Shown piece after piece: positions 52,944 through 61,000 of a stretch of DNA of 64,000 nt. Position 1 is the first letter of the stretch; every line of letters starts with the position of its first letter. The notes under the pieces were generated by a model, which was not told the origin of the DNA, did no database searches, and saw nothing but the letters and a program-made list of their open reading frames with translations. Source of the DNA: DATFJT01 sp965230755 (GTDB lineage Bacteria; Bacteroidota; Bacteroidia; Chitinophagales; Saprospiraceae); contig CBDDLT010000016.1 of the NCBI GenBank assembly GCA_965230755.1, positions 434,001 to 498,000 of the forward strand. Direction: 5' to 3'. Both the position numbers and the translations under genes were made by a program.

Positions 52944-53204
52944 CTACTGTGGATTCCGTGCAACAACCGTTCTTATGAAAGAACAAACCGGAACAGCTTT
53001 CATTCCGTTCTCCGACAGAAACTCATACGTTCTCTTAACCAGCTCTTTACCTACTCCTTTTCCCCTCAGAATAAGTGGAACTTCGGAATGGACTAGATAT
53101 AGAGCGTCATCTCGCTTTACATAGTCTATTTTTGCGATTTGGCCCTCCACTGTCATGGTGAACTGCTCTTTATCCGGGTGATGAACAATTTCTGAAAACT
53201 TCAT
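52944..53204 (-). CDS. Small GNAT-type N-acetyltransferase (YjdJ-like)
   Basis: 86 residues, the length of the COG2388 mini-GNAT group. KRDDALYLVHSEVPLILRGK, then GVGKELVKRTYEFLSENGMK, is the acetyl-CoA-binding R/Q-x-x-G-x-G/A signature (RGKGVG). VPVCSFIRTVVARNP is the final strand-helix and matches the usual ...C.Y...Y...P end. Substrate unknown. It sits in the msr operon 28 bp after the thioredoxin-like gene. Confidence 0.85.
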   Translation of the reverse strand: MKFSEIVHHPDKEQFTMTVEGQIAKIDYVKRDDALYLVHSEVPLILRGKGVGKELVKRTYEFLSENGMKAVPVCSFIRTVVARNPQ

Positions 53205-53232
53205 TTATTCAAATTTTATTTCTAACAATGAT

Positions 53233-53841
53233 CTACTCAGCAACTTCCTTCAAAAACTCAATTGCCTTCTTTGTATTGATATGAAAGTCGTTAAAGAGCA
53301 CCGTCCCTTTTTGGTCAATAAAGATAAACCAAGGTGTACCACCTGTTCGATAATTGCGCATAGTCGAAGAGATATTGCCCGTGCTTACGTCTCCCACATC
53401 ATGTCCAAAAGCTATCTTCAAATCGTACTCTTTTTGGATTTCTGTGACTCGTTCAAAGGTATTCGCATGCGCACCTTCAAACACTGTTTGTATGGCCAAA
53501 AACTCGACATTGTCATTGCCGTCTAGCGCTTCTGCCATTTTCTTTAGCGATGGCAATCCCTGGCTGTGACAACCAGGACACCAAGCCTGAAAACAATAAA
53601 TCACCTTAAACTTCCCTTCAAAATCTTTTAATTTGACAGGAGTTGTTTTGTTTCCCTCTGCATCTATCCAGATGGGCACCTCGAGTTCTGGCGCGGAATA
53701 ACCCTCGATGCCATATTTATTAATCGTGTTGTTCATTTTTTTATACCTTATTTTATCAATATTAGTTTGTCCTATACTGCCGGTCGAAAAACCCAATAGG
53801 AAAACACCAATTAGAATTATCCATTCAAGCTTTTGCCTCAT
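53233..53841 (-). CDS. Exported thioredoxin-like (TlpA/redoxin) protein
   Basis: 202 residues. An N-terminal hydrophobic leader (about 7-24) suggests export to the periplasm. The redoxin domain holds the active site WCPGC (Cys88, Cys91), preceded by GKFKVIYCFQA and followed by the cis-Pro loop GGTPWFIFID. It would reduce disulfides or feed electrons to the methionine sulfoxide reductases encoded just upstream (ATGA overlap with msrA), although MsrA and MsrB here lack signal peptides. The conserved Trp-Cys-Pro-Gly-Cys form is TlpA/ResA-like. Confidence 0.87.
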   Translation of the reverse strand: MRQKLEWIILIGVFLLGFSTGSIGQTNIDKIRYKKMNNTINKYGIEGYSAPELEVPIWIDAEGNKTTPVKLKDFEGKFKVIYCFQAWCPGCHSQGLPSLKKMAEALDGNDNVEFLAIQTVFEGAHANTFERVTEIQKEYDLKIAFGHDVGDVSTGNISSTMRNYRTGGTPWFIFIDQKGTVLFNDFHINTKKAIEFLKEVAE

Positions 53842-54380
53842 ACTGGTTCTTTTTTCAATCGATCTAAATAGTATTTCTTTAACTTCTTGATCTTTGGATC
53901 GATCACCATTCGACAGTATCCCGCGGAAGAATTATTGTTGTAATAGTCTTGATGATAATCCTCCGCAGGATAGAATTTTTCCATCGGCACCAATTGAGTT
54001 ACAATAGGATCAGAATATTTATCTTTCAGTTCAGCGAACACTTTTTCCGCAATCTTCTTATGCTCTTCGCTGTGGTACAAGATGATGGATCGATATTGGG
54101 TTCCCCGATCTGCTCCTTGCCGATCTATTGTCGTTGGATCATGACTGGTCATAAAAATGCCTATCAAATCCTCGTAACCAATCACATCTCCATCAAAAGT
54201 TACCTGTACTACTTCCGCATGCCCGGTCCTTCCCGTGCAAATAGCCCGATAATTGGGGTTAAGTGTTTCACCTCCTGAATAGCCTGAAACGACTGACTCC
54301 ACTCCTTCAAGTCGTTGGATCACTGCTTCTATACACCAGAAACAGCCACCGCCAAATGTTGCAATTTGTTTATTTTTCAT
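53838..54380 (-). CDS. msrA: Peptide-methionine (S)-S-oxide reductase
   Basis: 180 residues. The catalytic GGCFWCIEAV motif puts the nucleophile at Cys13, with Cys16 close by. SGYSGGETLNPNYRAICTGR, TGHAEVVQV and the C-terminal AGYCRMVIDPKIKK are standard. It repairs the S epimer of methionine sulfoxide in proteins. It overlaps msrB by 11 bp and the redoxin gene by 4 bp, so translation is tightly coupled. Confidence 0.96.
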   Translation of the reverse strand: MKNKQIATFGGGCFWCIEAVIQRLEGVESVVSGYSGGETLNPNYRAICTGRTGHAEVVQVTFDGDVIGYEDLIGIFMTSHDPTTIDRQGADRGTQYRSIILYHSEEHKKIAEKVFAELKDKYSDPIVTQLVPMEKFYPAEDYHQDYYNNNSSAGYCRMVIDPKIKKLKKYYLDRLKKEPV

Positions 54381-54831
54381 TGTTAACCTCTTCTTTTTTA
54401 TTTAATGATACCGAGTTAATGCAGTAACGCAAACCGCTCGGTGCTGGTCCATCGGGAAATACATGACCCAAATGAGCGTCACAAGTATTACACATCACTT
54501 CTATTCTAAGCATTCCAAAAGACCCATCCTTTTCATATTTAATGGCATTTTTCTGAATAGGTTTTGTAAAACTTGGCCATCCCGTCCCCGAATTGAATTT
54601 TTCTCCAGAATCGAATAATTCTGTGTCACAGCAAATGCAGGAATATAATCCAGGATCATATCTCGAGCAATGCTCACCGGAGAAACTTCTCTCTGTTCCC
54701 TTCTGGCGGGTTATTCGATATTGCTCCGGAGTTAAAAGAGCCTTCCAATCAGCGTCAGGTTTTTCCACTCTCCGATCCGGAACTGGATTGCCATGATTGG
54801 CAAACCTGATGACATCATTCCAATTTAGCAT
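54370..54831 (-). CDS. msrB: Peptide-methionine (R)-S-oxide reductase
   Basis: 153 residues from the ATG at 54831; a TTG two codons upstream (54837) is less likely. The catalytic cysteine is Cys137 (LRYCINSVSL). Two zinc CxxC pairs (Cys65/Cys68 and Cys114/Cys117) are kept. The usual resolving Cys in SGCGWPSF is Thr here (SGTGWPSF), so recycling may use Cys55 (GEHCSRYD). First gene of the operon msrB-msrA-redoxin-GNAT-small protein, which has an exact -7 at 54856-54863. Confidence 0.95.
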   Translation of the reverse strand: MLNWNDVIRFANHGNPVPDRRVEKPDADWKALLTPEQYRITRQKGTERSFSGEHCSRYDPGLYSCICCDTELFDSGEKFNSGTGWPSFTKPIQKNAIKYEKDGSFGMLRIEVMCNTCDAHLGHVFPDGPAPSGLRYCINSVSLNKKEEVNNEK

Positions 54832-54855
54832 TTTCAATCTCTTTTTTGTTCAGAA

Positions 54856-54863
54856 CAAAGTTA
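54856..54863 (-). promoter_or_regulatory. -7 promoter element of the msr operon
   Basis: The minus-strand TAACTTTG is an exact TAnnTTTG match. It predicts a leader of about 19 nt before the msrB ATG. A TG lies about 19 bp upstream; there is no TTG. Confidence 0.6.
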
Positions 54864-54985
54864 GAGATGATTGCTGCTTCTCCAGTTAGTCATCTTTCCT
54901 GATGATTTGTAAATTCTTCCCGTTTCTTGGAAAAAAGTTGATTTAGGCTACCATTATAGAATAAAAAATAGACTCAAATAGACTT

Positions 54986-55816
54986 TTATCTCTTCGAAAT
55001 CCTGTCCCTAAAGGATGACGGTGACTGCCCAATTCGAGCATTAAAGAAATGACTAAAAGACGGTACATCTTTAAAATTTAGCTCCTCTGAAATCTCTTGA
55101 ATGGCTAAATCCGTATACTTCAATAATCTCTTTGCTTCCAGCAATCTCCTCTCATTGATGATTTGAAGTGGAGTTTTATCAATGTATTTATTGAAAATAT
55201 GAGCCAAGGTCTTTGGTGATTTAAAGAGTAGTTTTGCATAATCCGACACCTTAGTCAATGTTTTATAGTTTTTTTCGACCAGGTAATTGTACTCTCGAAT
55301 TAATCCCACACTTACATTGTCCGTGGGAAGGTTGTGGTTTTGTTTTTTATAGGTTCGAACGCAGAGAATCAAAAAGCGTTGCAATAAGCTTTTGAGCATT
55401 TCGAGCTTAAAGTCATCCTGTTCCTCGATTTCCATCAACAGCACCTGCCACAACAATTGGAATTGTTTGATTCTTTCCTTGGGTATTAAGATTTTTGGGA
55501 CATGTGATTCCCCATAGAATAATAAGCCTCTACAGCCTAATTCATCATTGTTTTCTACACAATAAAACTGTCGATTGAACTGCATGACATTCAGTTTTTC
55601 AAACTGGAAATCATCTATACTATAGAATTCCGTCAAAAAAATAATGCAGTTTCTTTTTATCATGATCAACTCGTTATCAATCATGAATTGCGCCTCCTTG
55701 CCTGTATTCCAAATGACACTCAACCCCGATTTTAAATCCATGTTGAACATATCGCTCTTTTCGGGAAGGACTTCAGAAATGAATATGGTTTCGTTGATCC
55801 TAGATTTAAATCTCAC
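54986..55816 (-). CDS. AraC-family transcriptional regulator
   Basis: 276 residues: an N-terminal cupin-like ligand domain (about 15-150: SGLSVIWNTGKEAQFMIDNE) and a C-terminal double HTH (about 185-275: KVSDYAKLLFKSPKTLAHIF, EISEELNFKDVPSFSHFFNA, RIGQSPSSFRD). The start is taken as GTG at 55814-55816; the next ATG (codon 23) would truncate the cupin strand. The leader starts with an exact -7 at 55850-55857. It lies divergent from the redoxin gene at 55974 and upstream of the msr operon in the same direction. Ligand and targets unknown; redox genes on both sides are candidates. Confidence 0.88.
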   Translation of the reverse strand: MRFKSRINETIFISEVLPEKSDMFNMDLKSGLSVIWNTGKEAQFMIDNELIMIKRNCIIFLTEFYSIDDFQFEKLNVMQFNRQFYCVENNDELGCRGLLFYGESHVPKILIPKERIKQFQLLWQVLLMEIEEQDDFKLEMLKSLLQRFLILCVRTYKKQNHNLPTDNVSVGLIREYNYLVEKNYKTLTKVSDYAKLLFKSPKTLAHIFNKYIDKTPLQIINERRLLEAKRLLKYTDLAIQEISEELNFKDVPSFSHFFNARIGQSPSSFRDRISKR

Positions 55817-55849
55817 CGTCTAATTTTGTCTCTCTTAATACCATGGTTT

Positions 55850-55857
55850 CAAATATA
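55850..55857 (-). promoter_or_regulatory. -7 promoter element of the AraC gene
   Basis: The minus-strand TATATTTG is an exact TAnnTTTG match. Transcription would begin near 55844, where an ATG opens a 12-codon frame (MVLRETKLDGEI) that ends inside the AraC gene and overlaps its GTG start. Confidence 0.55.
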
Positions 55858-55973
55858 GGTAAAAACACCAGGCCAAGACTTCAGGCCTTCTTTTTAAAGC
55901 ATTTTTCAAAAAAGATCACAAAAAATATAACTTTTGCAGAAGGATGTAGTTTACACTAAAAAATGAAAATACT

Positions 55974-56528
55974 ATGGCATTGACAGAATCTAATATGCTC
56001 CCTTTGGGCACTAAGGCTCCAGAATTTACTTTACCCGATGTGGTCAGTGGGAATAATTATAGTCTTTCTTCTGCTTCTGACTCCAGGGCAACGGTTGTTA
56101 TGTTCATTTGCAATCACTGTCCTTATGTGATTCATGTGAATGAAGAGATTGTGAATGTGGCCAATGATTATTCGGAAAAAGGAGTGAATTTTATTGCTAT
56201 TAGTTCGAATGATATTGTCAACTATCCACAAGATGGACCCGACAAAATGAAGATTCATGCTGCGGAAAACAACTATCCTTTTCCCTACCTCTATGATGAA
56301 ACACAAGAAGTAGCGAAGGCTTATGATGCCGCCTGCACTCCCGATTTCTATGTATTCGATGAAGAGCAGAATTTGTACTACCGAGGCAGACTGGATTCTT
56401 CTAGACCTGGAACCGGTGTCCCTCTAACAGGAGAAGATCTTAGAAGTGCTTTGGATCAAGTATTGGCTCAGGAACCTGCTCCTGAAAAGCAATATCCAAG
56501 TGCCGGATGTAATATCAAGTGGAAATAG
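55974..56528 (+). CDS. Thioredoxin-like peroxiredoxin/redoxin (AhpC-TSA fold)
   Basis: 184 residues, cytoplasmic (no signal). APEFTLPDVVSG opens the AhpC/TSA fold. The active site is CNHCPYV with Cys46 and Cys49, preceded by VVMFI. NFIAISSNDIVNYPQDGPDK and AACTPDFYVFD (a third Cys near the cis-Pro loop) are typical of this widespread Cys-x-x-Cys redoxin group, usually annotated only as 'thioredoxin family protein'. It reduces disulfides or peroxides; partner unknown. Its stop is followed at once by the TTG start of the glycosyltransferase. Confidence 0.9.
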   Translation: MALTESNMLPLGTKAPEFTLPDVVSGNNYSLSSASDSRATVVMFICNHCPYVIHVNEEIVNVANDYSEKGVNFIAISSNDIVNYPQDGPDKMKIHAAENNYPFPYLYDETQEVAKAYDAACTPDFYVFDEEQNLYYRGRLDSSRPGTGVPLTGEDLRSALDQVLAQEPAPEKQYPSAGCNIKWK

Positions 56529-57524
56529 TTGGAAAAAGCGCTTATTTCCATTTTAATGCCCGTTAAAAATACGGGTGCTTATCTGGACATTTGCTTAGCA
56601 TCTATTGTTGCCCAAAGCTATTCGAATTGGGAATTGATTGCCATCAATGACCATTCCAGTGATTCAAGTAAAGATATTCTTGAAAAATGGTCTTCGAAAG
56701 ACCCAAGAATTCATTGTTTCGATAATCTTTCACGGGGTATTATTCCAGCGCTGAAGCTTGCTTTTAGCTATGCCAATGGTCAACTTATTCACAGAATGGA
56801 TAGCGATGACATCATGATGCCGAGAAAACTTGAACTGTTGTTTAGGGAGAGTGAAAAGACCGGACTGAGCACCGCCAAAGTGAAGTATTTTTCCCCGCGG
56901 CTTCGGGACGGATATAAGAAATATGAGGCATGGATCAATGACAATTCTTCCCATGATTACTGGTCTGATATATACTATGAGTCTGTTTTACCTTCGCCAT
57001 GTTGGCTAATGACACACTCAATTTTTAAAGAATATATAGAACACCCGGATCTACAATATCCCGAAGACTACTTTTTATCTTTCTTCCTCTATTCGAAAAA
57101 CATCCCTCCCGCCGTCTCCAAAAATTATCTGCACTTGTGGAGGGACCACTCGGAAAGAGCAAGCCGAAACGACCCCAATTATGAAGATCAGAGTTTTTTA
57201 GACCTGAAAGTCTTCTTCTTTCAAAAACAAGACTACGATCACCATAAAACGCTGGTACTTTGGGGTGCAGGAAAAAAAGGCAAAAACCTGGCTAAACTAT
57301 TAAAGCTCTATCAAATACCCTTTTTGTGGTTGACCAATAACCCGAAAAAAATTGGACTCAAAATATATGGTCACCGCCTTGAAAATATAAACGACTTCGA
57401 TCTTAATCCAATGGATTATCAAGTCATTTTGTCCATTTCTAACCCTAGGGAAAAAGCGAAAAGTATCCTTGGTTTGGAACAAGTTGGCTTTAATTTAGGA
57501 AGAACCCTATTCTGTTTTTTTTGA
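56529..57524 (+). CDS. Family 2 glycosyltransferase with C-terminal Rossmann-like domain
   Basis: 331 residues starting with TTG (56529-56531), directly after the previous TAG. The next ATG (56556) would delete the first beta strand (ALISILMP), so the TTG is favoured. The GT-A domain (about 1-215) has ISILMPVKNTGAYLD, NDHSSDSS and the metal-binding DSDD (91-94). A second domain (about 238-331: TLVLWGAGKKGKNLAKLLKL, then NPKKIGLKIYGHR) has a GxGxxG-like loop and looks like a small NAD/nucleotide-binding Rossmann fold. It would transfer a sugar to glycan, lipid or protein. Substrate unknown; not in a polysaccharide cluster. Confidence 0.85.
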   Translation: MEKALISILMPVKNTGAYLDICLASIVAQSYSNWELIAINDHSSDSSKDILEKWSSKDPRIHCFDNLSRGIIPALKLAFSYANGQLIHRMDSDDIMMPRKLELLFRESEKTGLSTAKVKYFSPRLRDGYKKYEAWINDNSSHDYWSDIYYESVLPSPCWLMTHSIFKEYIEHPDLQYPEDYFLSFFLYSKNIPPAVSKNYLHLWRDHSERASRNDPNYEDQSFLDLKVFFFQKQDYDHHKTLVLWGAGKKGKNLAKLLKLYQIPFLWLTNNPKKIGLKIYGHRLENINDFDLNPMDYQVILSISNPREKAKSILGLEQVGFNLGRTLFCFF

Positions 57525-57914
57525 TTACAATATCGCTTGTATATCCTGAAGCACTCTTTTAGAAAAAGTTTGTGGTTTATTCTTACATAGCTCTATCAGC
57601 CTCTTTTCTATCAGCTGAATATCTATCTCCCCTTTTGCAATTTGATTTTTTCCCATTTGCTTGATGATACACTGCTCTAATTCATTCATTTTGGCTTCTG
57701 CATTCCTCAGGATTTCCGCGCGTAATGCTTTTTCTGCTTCCGGTAAGGTCTTCTGGGCCTCAATATTAAACTGATATAAATCATCCGTACAATTACATAT
57801 GGATTCCGCTAAGATCTTGTCTTTTTCAGTTTTAGTTTCAGTTCCCTTCTGGCAAGAGAAGAAGATGCAAATAATGCTCAAAAAGCAAAAACACAGTGCC
57901 CTTTTTTGTACCAT
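57525..57914 (-). CDS. Small putative lipoprotein
   Basis: 129 residues: a lipoprotein-type signal (MVQKRALCFCFLSIICIFFS and then Cys, QKG) and a helical, charged mature part with a CNCTDDLYQFN motif. Two Cys near the mature N-terminus and one in LEQCIIKQMG are present. No known family. It converges with the glycosyltransferase gene so tightly that the stops abut (57524/57525). Confidence 0.7.
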   Translation of the reverse strand: MVQKRALCFCFLSIICIFFSCQKGTETKTEKDKILAESICNCTDDLYQFNIEAQKTLPEAEKALRAEILRNAEAKMNELEQCIIKQMGKNQIAKGEIDIQLIEKRLIELCKNKPQTFSKRVLQDIQAIL

Positions 57915-58008
57915 CTTGATTTTTTATTGTAAAAATAAGAACTTCAAACGTTTTAGAGGCATGGGTTTAGTATTTGGAGAGAATTACATATATTATTATT
58001 TAATATAT

Positions 58009-58016
58009 TAAATTTG
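58009..58016 (+). promoter_or_regulatory. -7 promoter element of the M12-type protease gene
   Basis: TAAATTTG is an exact TAnnTTTG match. The predicted start is near 58023, so the first usable start is the ATG at 58037 with a leader of about 14 nt. A TTG at 58022 would lie at the transcript's first base. Confidence 0.6.
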
Positions 58017-58036
58017 CCTCTTTGAAAAATTGCTGC

Positions 58037-61000
58037 ATGAGAAAACGCCTTTCTGTTTGGTTCATTTTTTCCCTATTGTGCATGTCATTGGAGGGGACAG
58101 GTCAAGTTTTTTCCCGGGTTGAGAAAAATAATGCTCGACCTTCGGTTAGCTGGCAAAAGAAAGCCTTATCAAAAATATATGCGCTAGATACCATAGAATT
58201 AGAAAAGGCCTTGTTCGAAGAAAAGACACTTTCTATTCCACTTACCAATGGCGAAATACTGCAGTTTGATTTAAAAGCCAACACCTTGATTCCCCAAGAA
58301 ATTAAATCAAAGTATTCCTATGGGTCTTGGGATGCCATGTCAAAAGATGGAAAGTATCGGGCTAAAATAGATTTTACCCATCACGGAATCAGAGCAATGA
58401 TTTTCTCTGAAGAGATTAATTTTTTCCTTGAACCTATTGCTCTTGGCGAGCAGCATTATGTGCAAGTATTTTCAACACAGGCCCATCATTCTCATGACGC
58501 TTTCAGTTGTTATTCTCACGGTGCTGTGTCAAAAGAGCTCTACCATTCCGATCAAAACGACGGGGTTATTGGAGCGAACAAGCGCACTTTGGACATAGCC
58601 GTTGCAGCAACGGGAGAATATACTCGTTTTTATGGCGGTACGGTTGCGGACGGACTCTCGGGAATAATAACAACCATGAATAGAGTCAATGCTGTTTATG
58701 AAAAAGACCTGGCCATAAGTTTCCGCTTAGTCCCGGATAACGAGTTGCTTGTTTTCACCGACCCGCAAACGGACCCTTATACCAATGGAGATCTTTCTGA
58801 CATGCTCAGTGAAAACCAGAGTACATTAAATGCTGTGATTGGATCTGCCAACTATGATATAGGTCATGTTTTTGGCACATCAGGAGGAGGGTTGGCTAGA
58901 ATAAATAGTGTTTGTCGAGCATCGGATAAAGCAAAAGGCGTAACAGGGTTGATCACTCCGCAAGGAGATATTTTTAACGTTGATTATGTCTGTCACGAAA
59001 TCGGTCATCAACTGGGTGGGCACCACACTTTCAATAATTGTGATGGTGACTGGGGAGGTAATTACTCTTTCGAGCCGGGCAGTGGAACCAGTATTATGTC
59101 TTATGCCGGTATCTGTGGACCCACTAATGTTCAAGCTTTTTCAGATCAGCATTTTCATATAGGGAATCTAATCCAAATGACCAATTCGGTCAATAGTTGT
59201 GCTGATATTGAAAACTCCAACAATTATGTTCCCGAGGTATTCTTAAATTCCCCTACCGGTCTTATAGCTCCGGTTTCTACCCCATTTGTGTTAGACGGTT
59301 TTGCCATTGATGCAGATGACACGCAATTGGATTACAGCTGGGATCAAATGGATGTATCGCGTATTGAACCCTATGGTGAATCCAATTTTGACGGCCCTCT
59401 TTTCCGATATATTGAACCATCACCCAGTCAAAATAGGCGCTATTTTCCCTCTTTGCATAACTTGATTGACGGTGATCATCCCGAGGAAGTACTTCCGGAG
59501 GAAACAAGAACCATCAATTTCAACCTAACGGCCAGAGATAATCACCCTGAAGCAGGTGCTGTCGCTTACAAGAACTACTCTCTTGATTTTACGGAATCCG
59601 CTGGACCTTTTTCTGTTACTTACCCAAGTGCTGAAGGGATTAACTTTCAGGAAGGAGACTTTATTACCGTAGAATGGGATGTTAGCAACACAGATTTAAT
59701 GCCCGTCAATTGTCAGCTCGTCAGTATATTGTTATCCATCGACGGAGGTCTCAACTATGACATCATATTAAATGGAGGAACAGAAAATGATGGCTCCGAA
59801 GACGTCGCTCTTCCCTTTGTTTCGTCTAAATCCTGTAGAATCATGGTCAAAGCGATGGATCATGTATTCTTCAATATTTCAGACAATGATTTCGAAATAG
59901 GAGAAAACCCTGATCCGGAGATACTTCTTCTTTTTGAAGATACTGTTTTCCAGGTGTGCAATGACAATAGCCTAAATATTGATTTTAGAGTAGAGGGAGT
60001 CAATAATTACACTCATTTGACTGAACTTTCTATCATAGACCCTCCTTCTTTTTTACAGTTTTTCTTTGATCCCGCAACGGCCTTCAGGACCAACCGAGAT
60101 GTTGTTCTTCAGATTTTTAATATCTCTTCTTTAATCCCCGGAGAGTATGATTTTAAAATCCAGGCCCAGTCACTGAATGGAGAATTTTCTGCTATTAAGA
60201 CGATCAAACTAAGTGTACAGGATGATCGACCGGATGCACCACAATTGACCACTCCGTCCGATCTAGAATTCTATACGGATAACAGCATTCCATATTCCTG
60301 GTTCTCTTCACCGATGATTGATCAATACCATCTTCAAATTGCCATCGATCGGAACTTCGAAAACACAGTATTGGACACCGTTCTAAGCGAAAATACTTTG
60401 GATTTTTCTGCTGGTGCTTTTGGAGTTCTTTACTCACGAATATCAGGAATAAACTTATGTGGCGAGGGGGATTTTTCGGCTCCAATACGTTATCACGTTA
60501 GTGGAAACAGTTGTATTTCATATAGAGATGAAGTCAATTTCGACATTCCTCTGGGCGCACCCTCTTTCAATCTCTTCGAACTAGAAGTTGAGCAAGACTT
60601 TATGGTTGAAAAACTAAGATTGAAAAATATAGAAGGACAGCACGACAACACCGCCGTTTTAGAATTTAAATTATTCTATCCTGATGGCGAAGAAAAGAGT
60701 CTTATCACGCTTCCATGCCTCGATGAAACAGATTATCTATTTGGAATTTCCGATGAAAGCAGCTTTGGTTTCTCTTGTCCATTCGACCGAAATATAATCT
60801 ATCGAGGAGAGGAATTGCTTAATGATCCTCTACCAATGAGCAGTCAAGGAACTTGGTCATTGCAAATTATCAATAACGACGCCACCATGACTGGAAGCGT
60901 CAAAGAATGGACTTTAGAATTATGTGGCGATCAAGAATCAGATAGTGCCTCCATTCAGAAAAAAAGAGATAATATTCTGCAGGTGCCCTTAAGTTCTATG

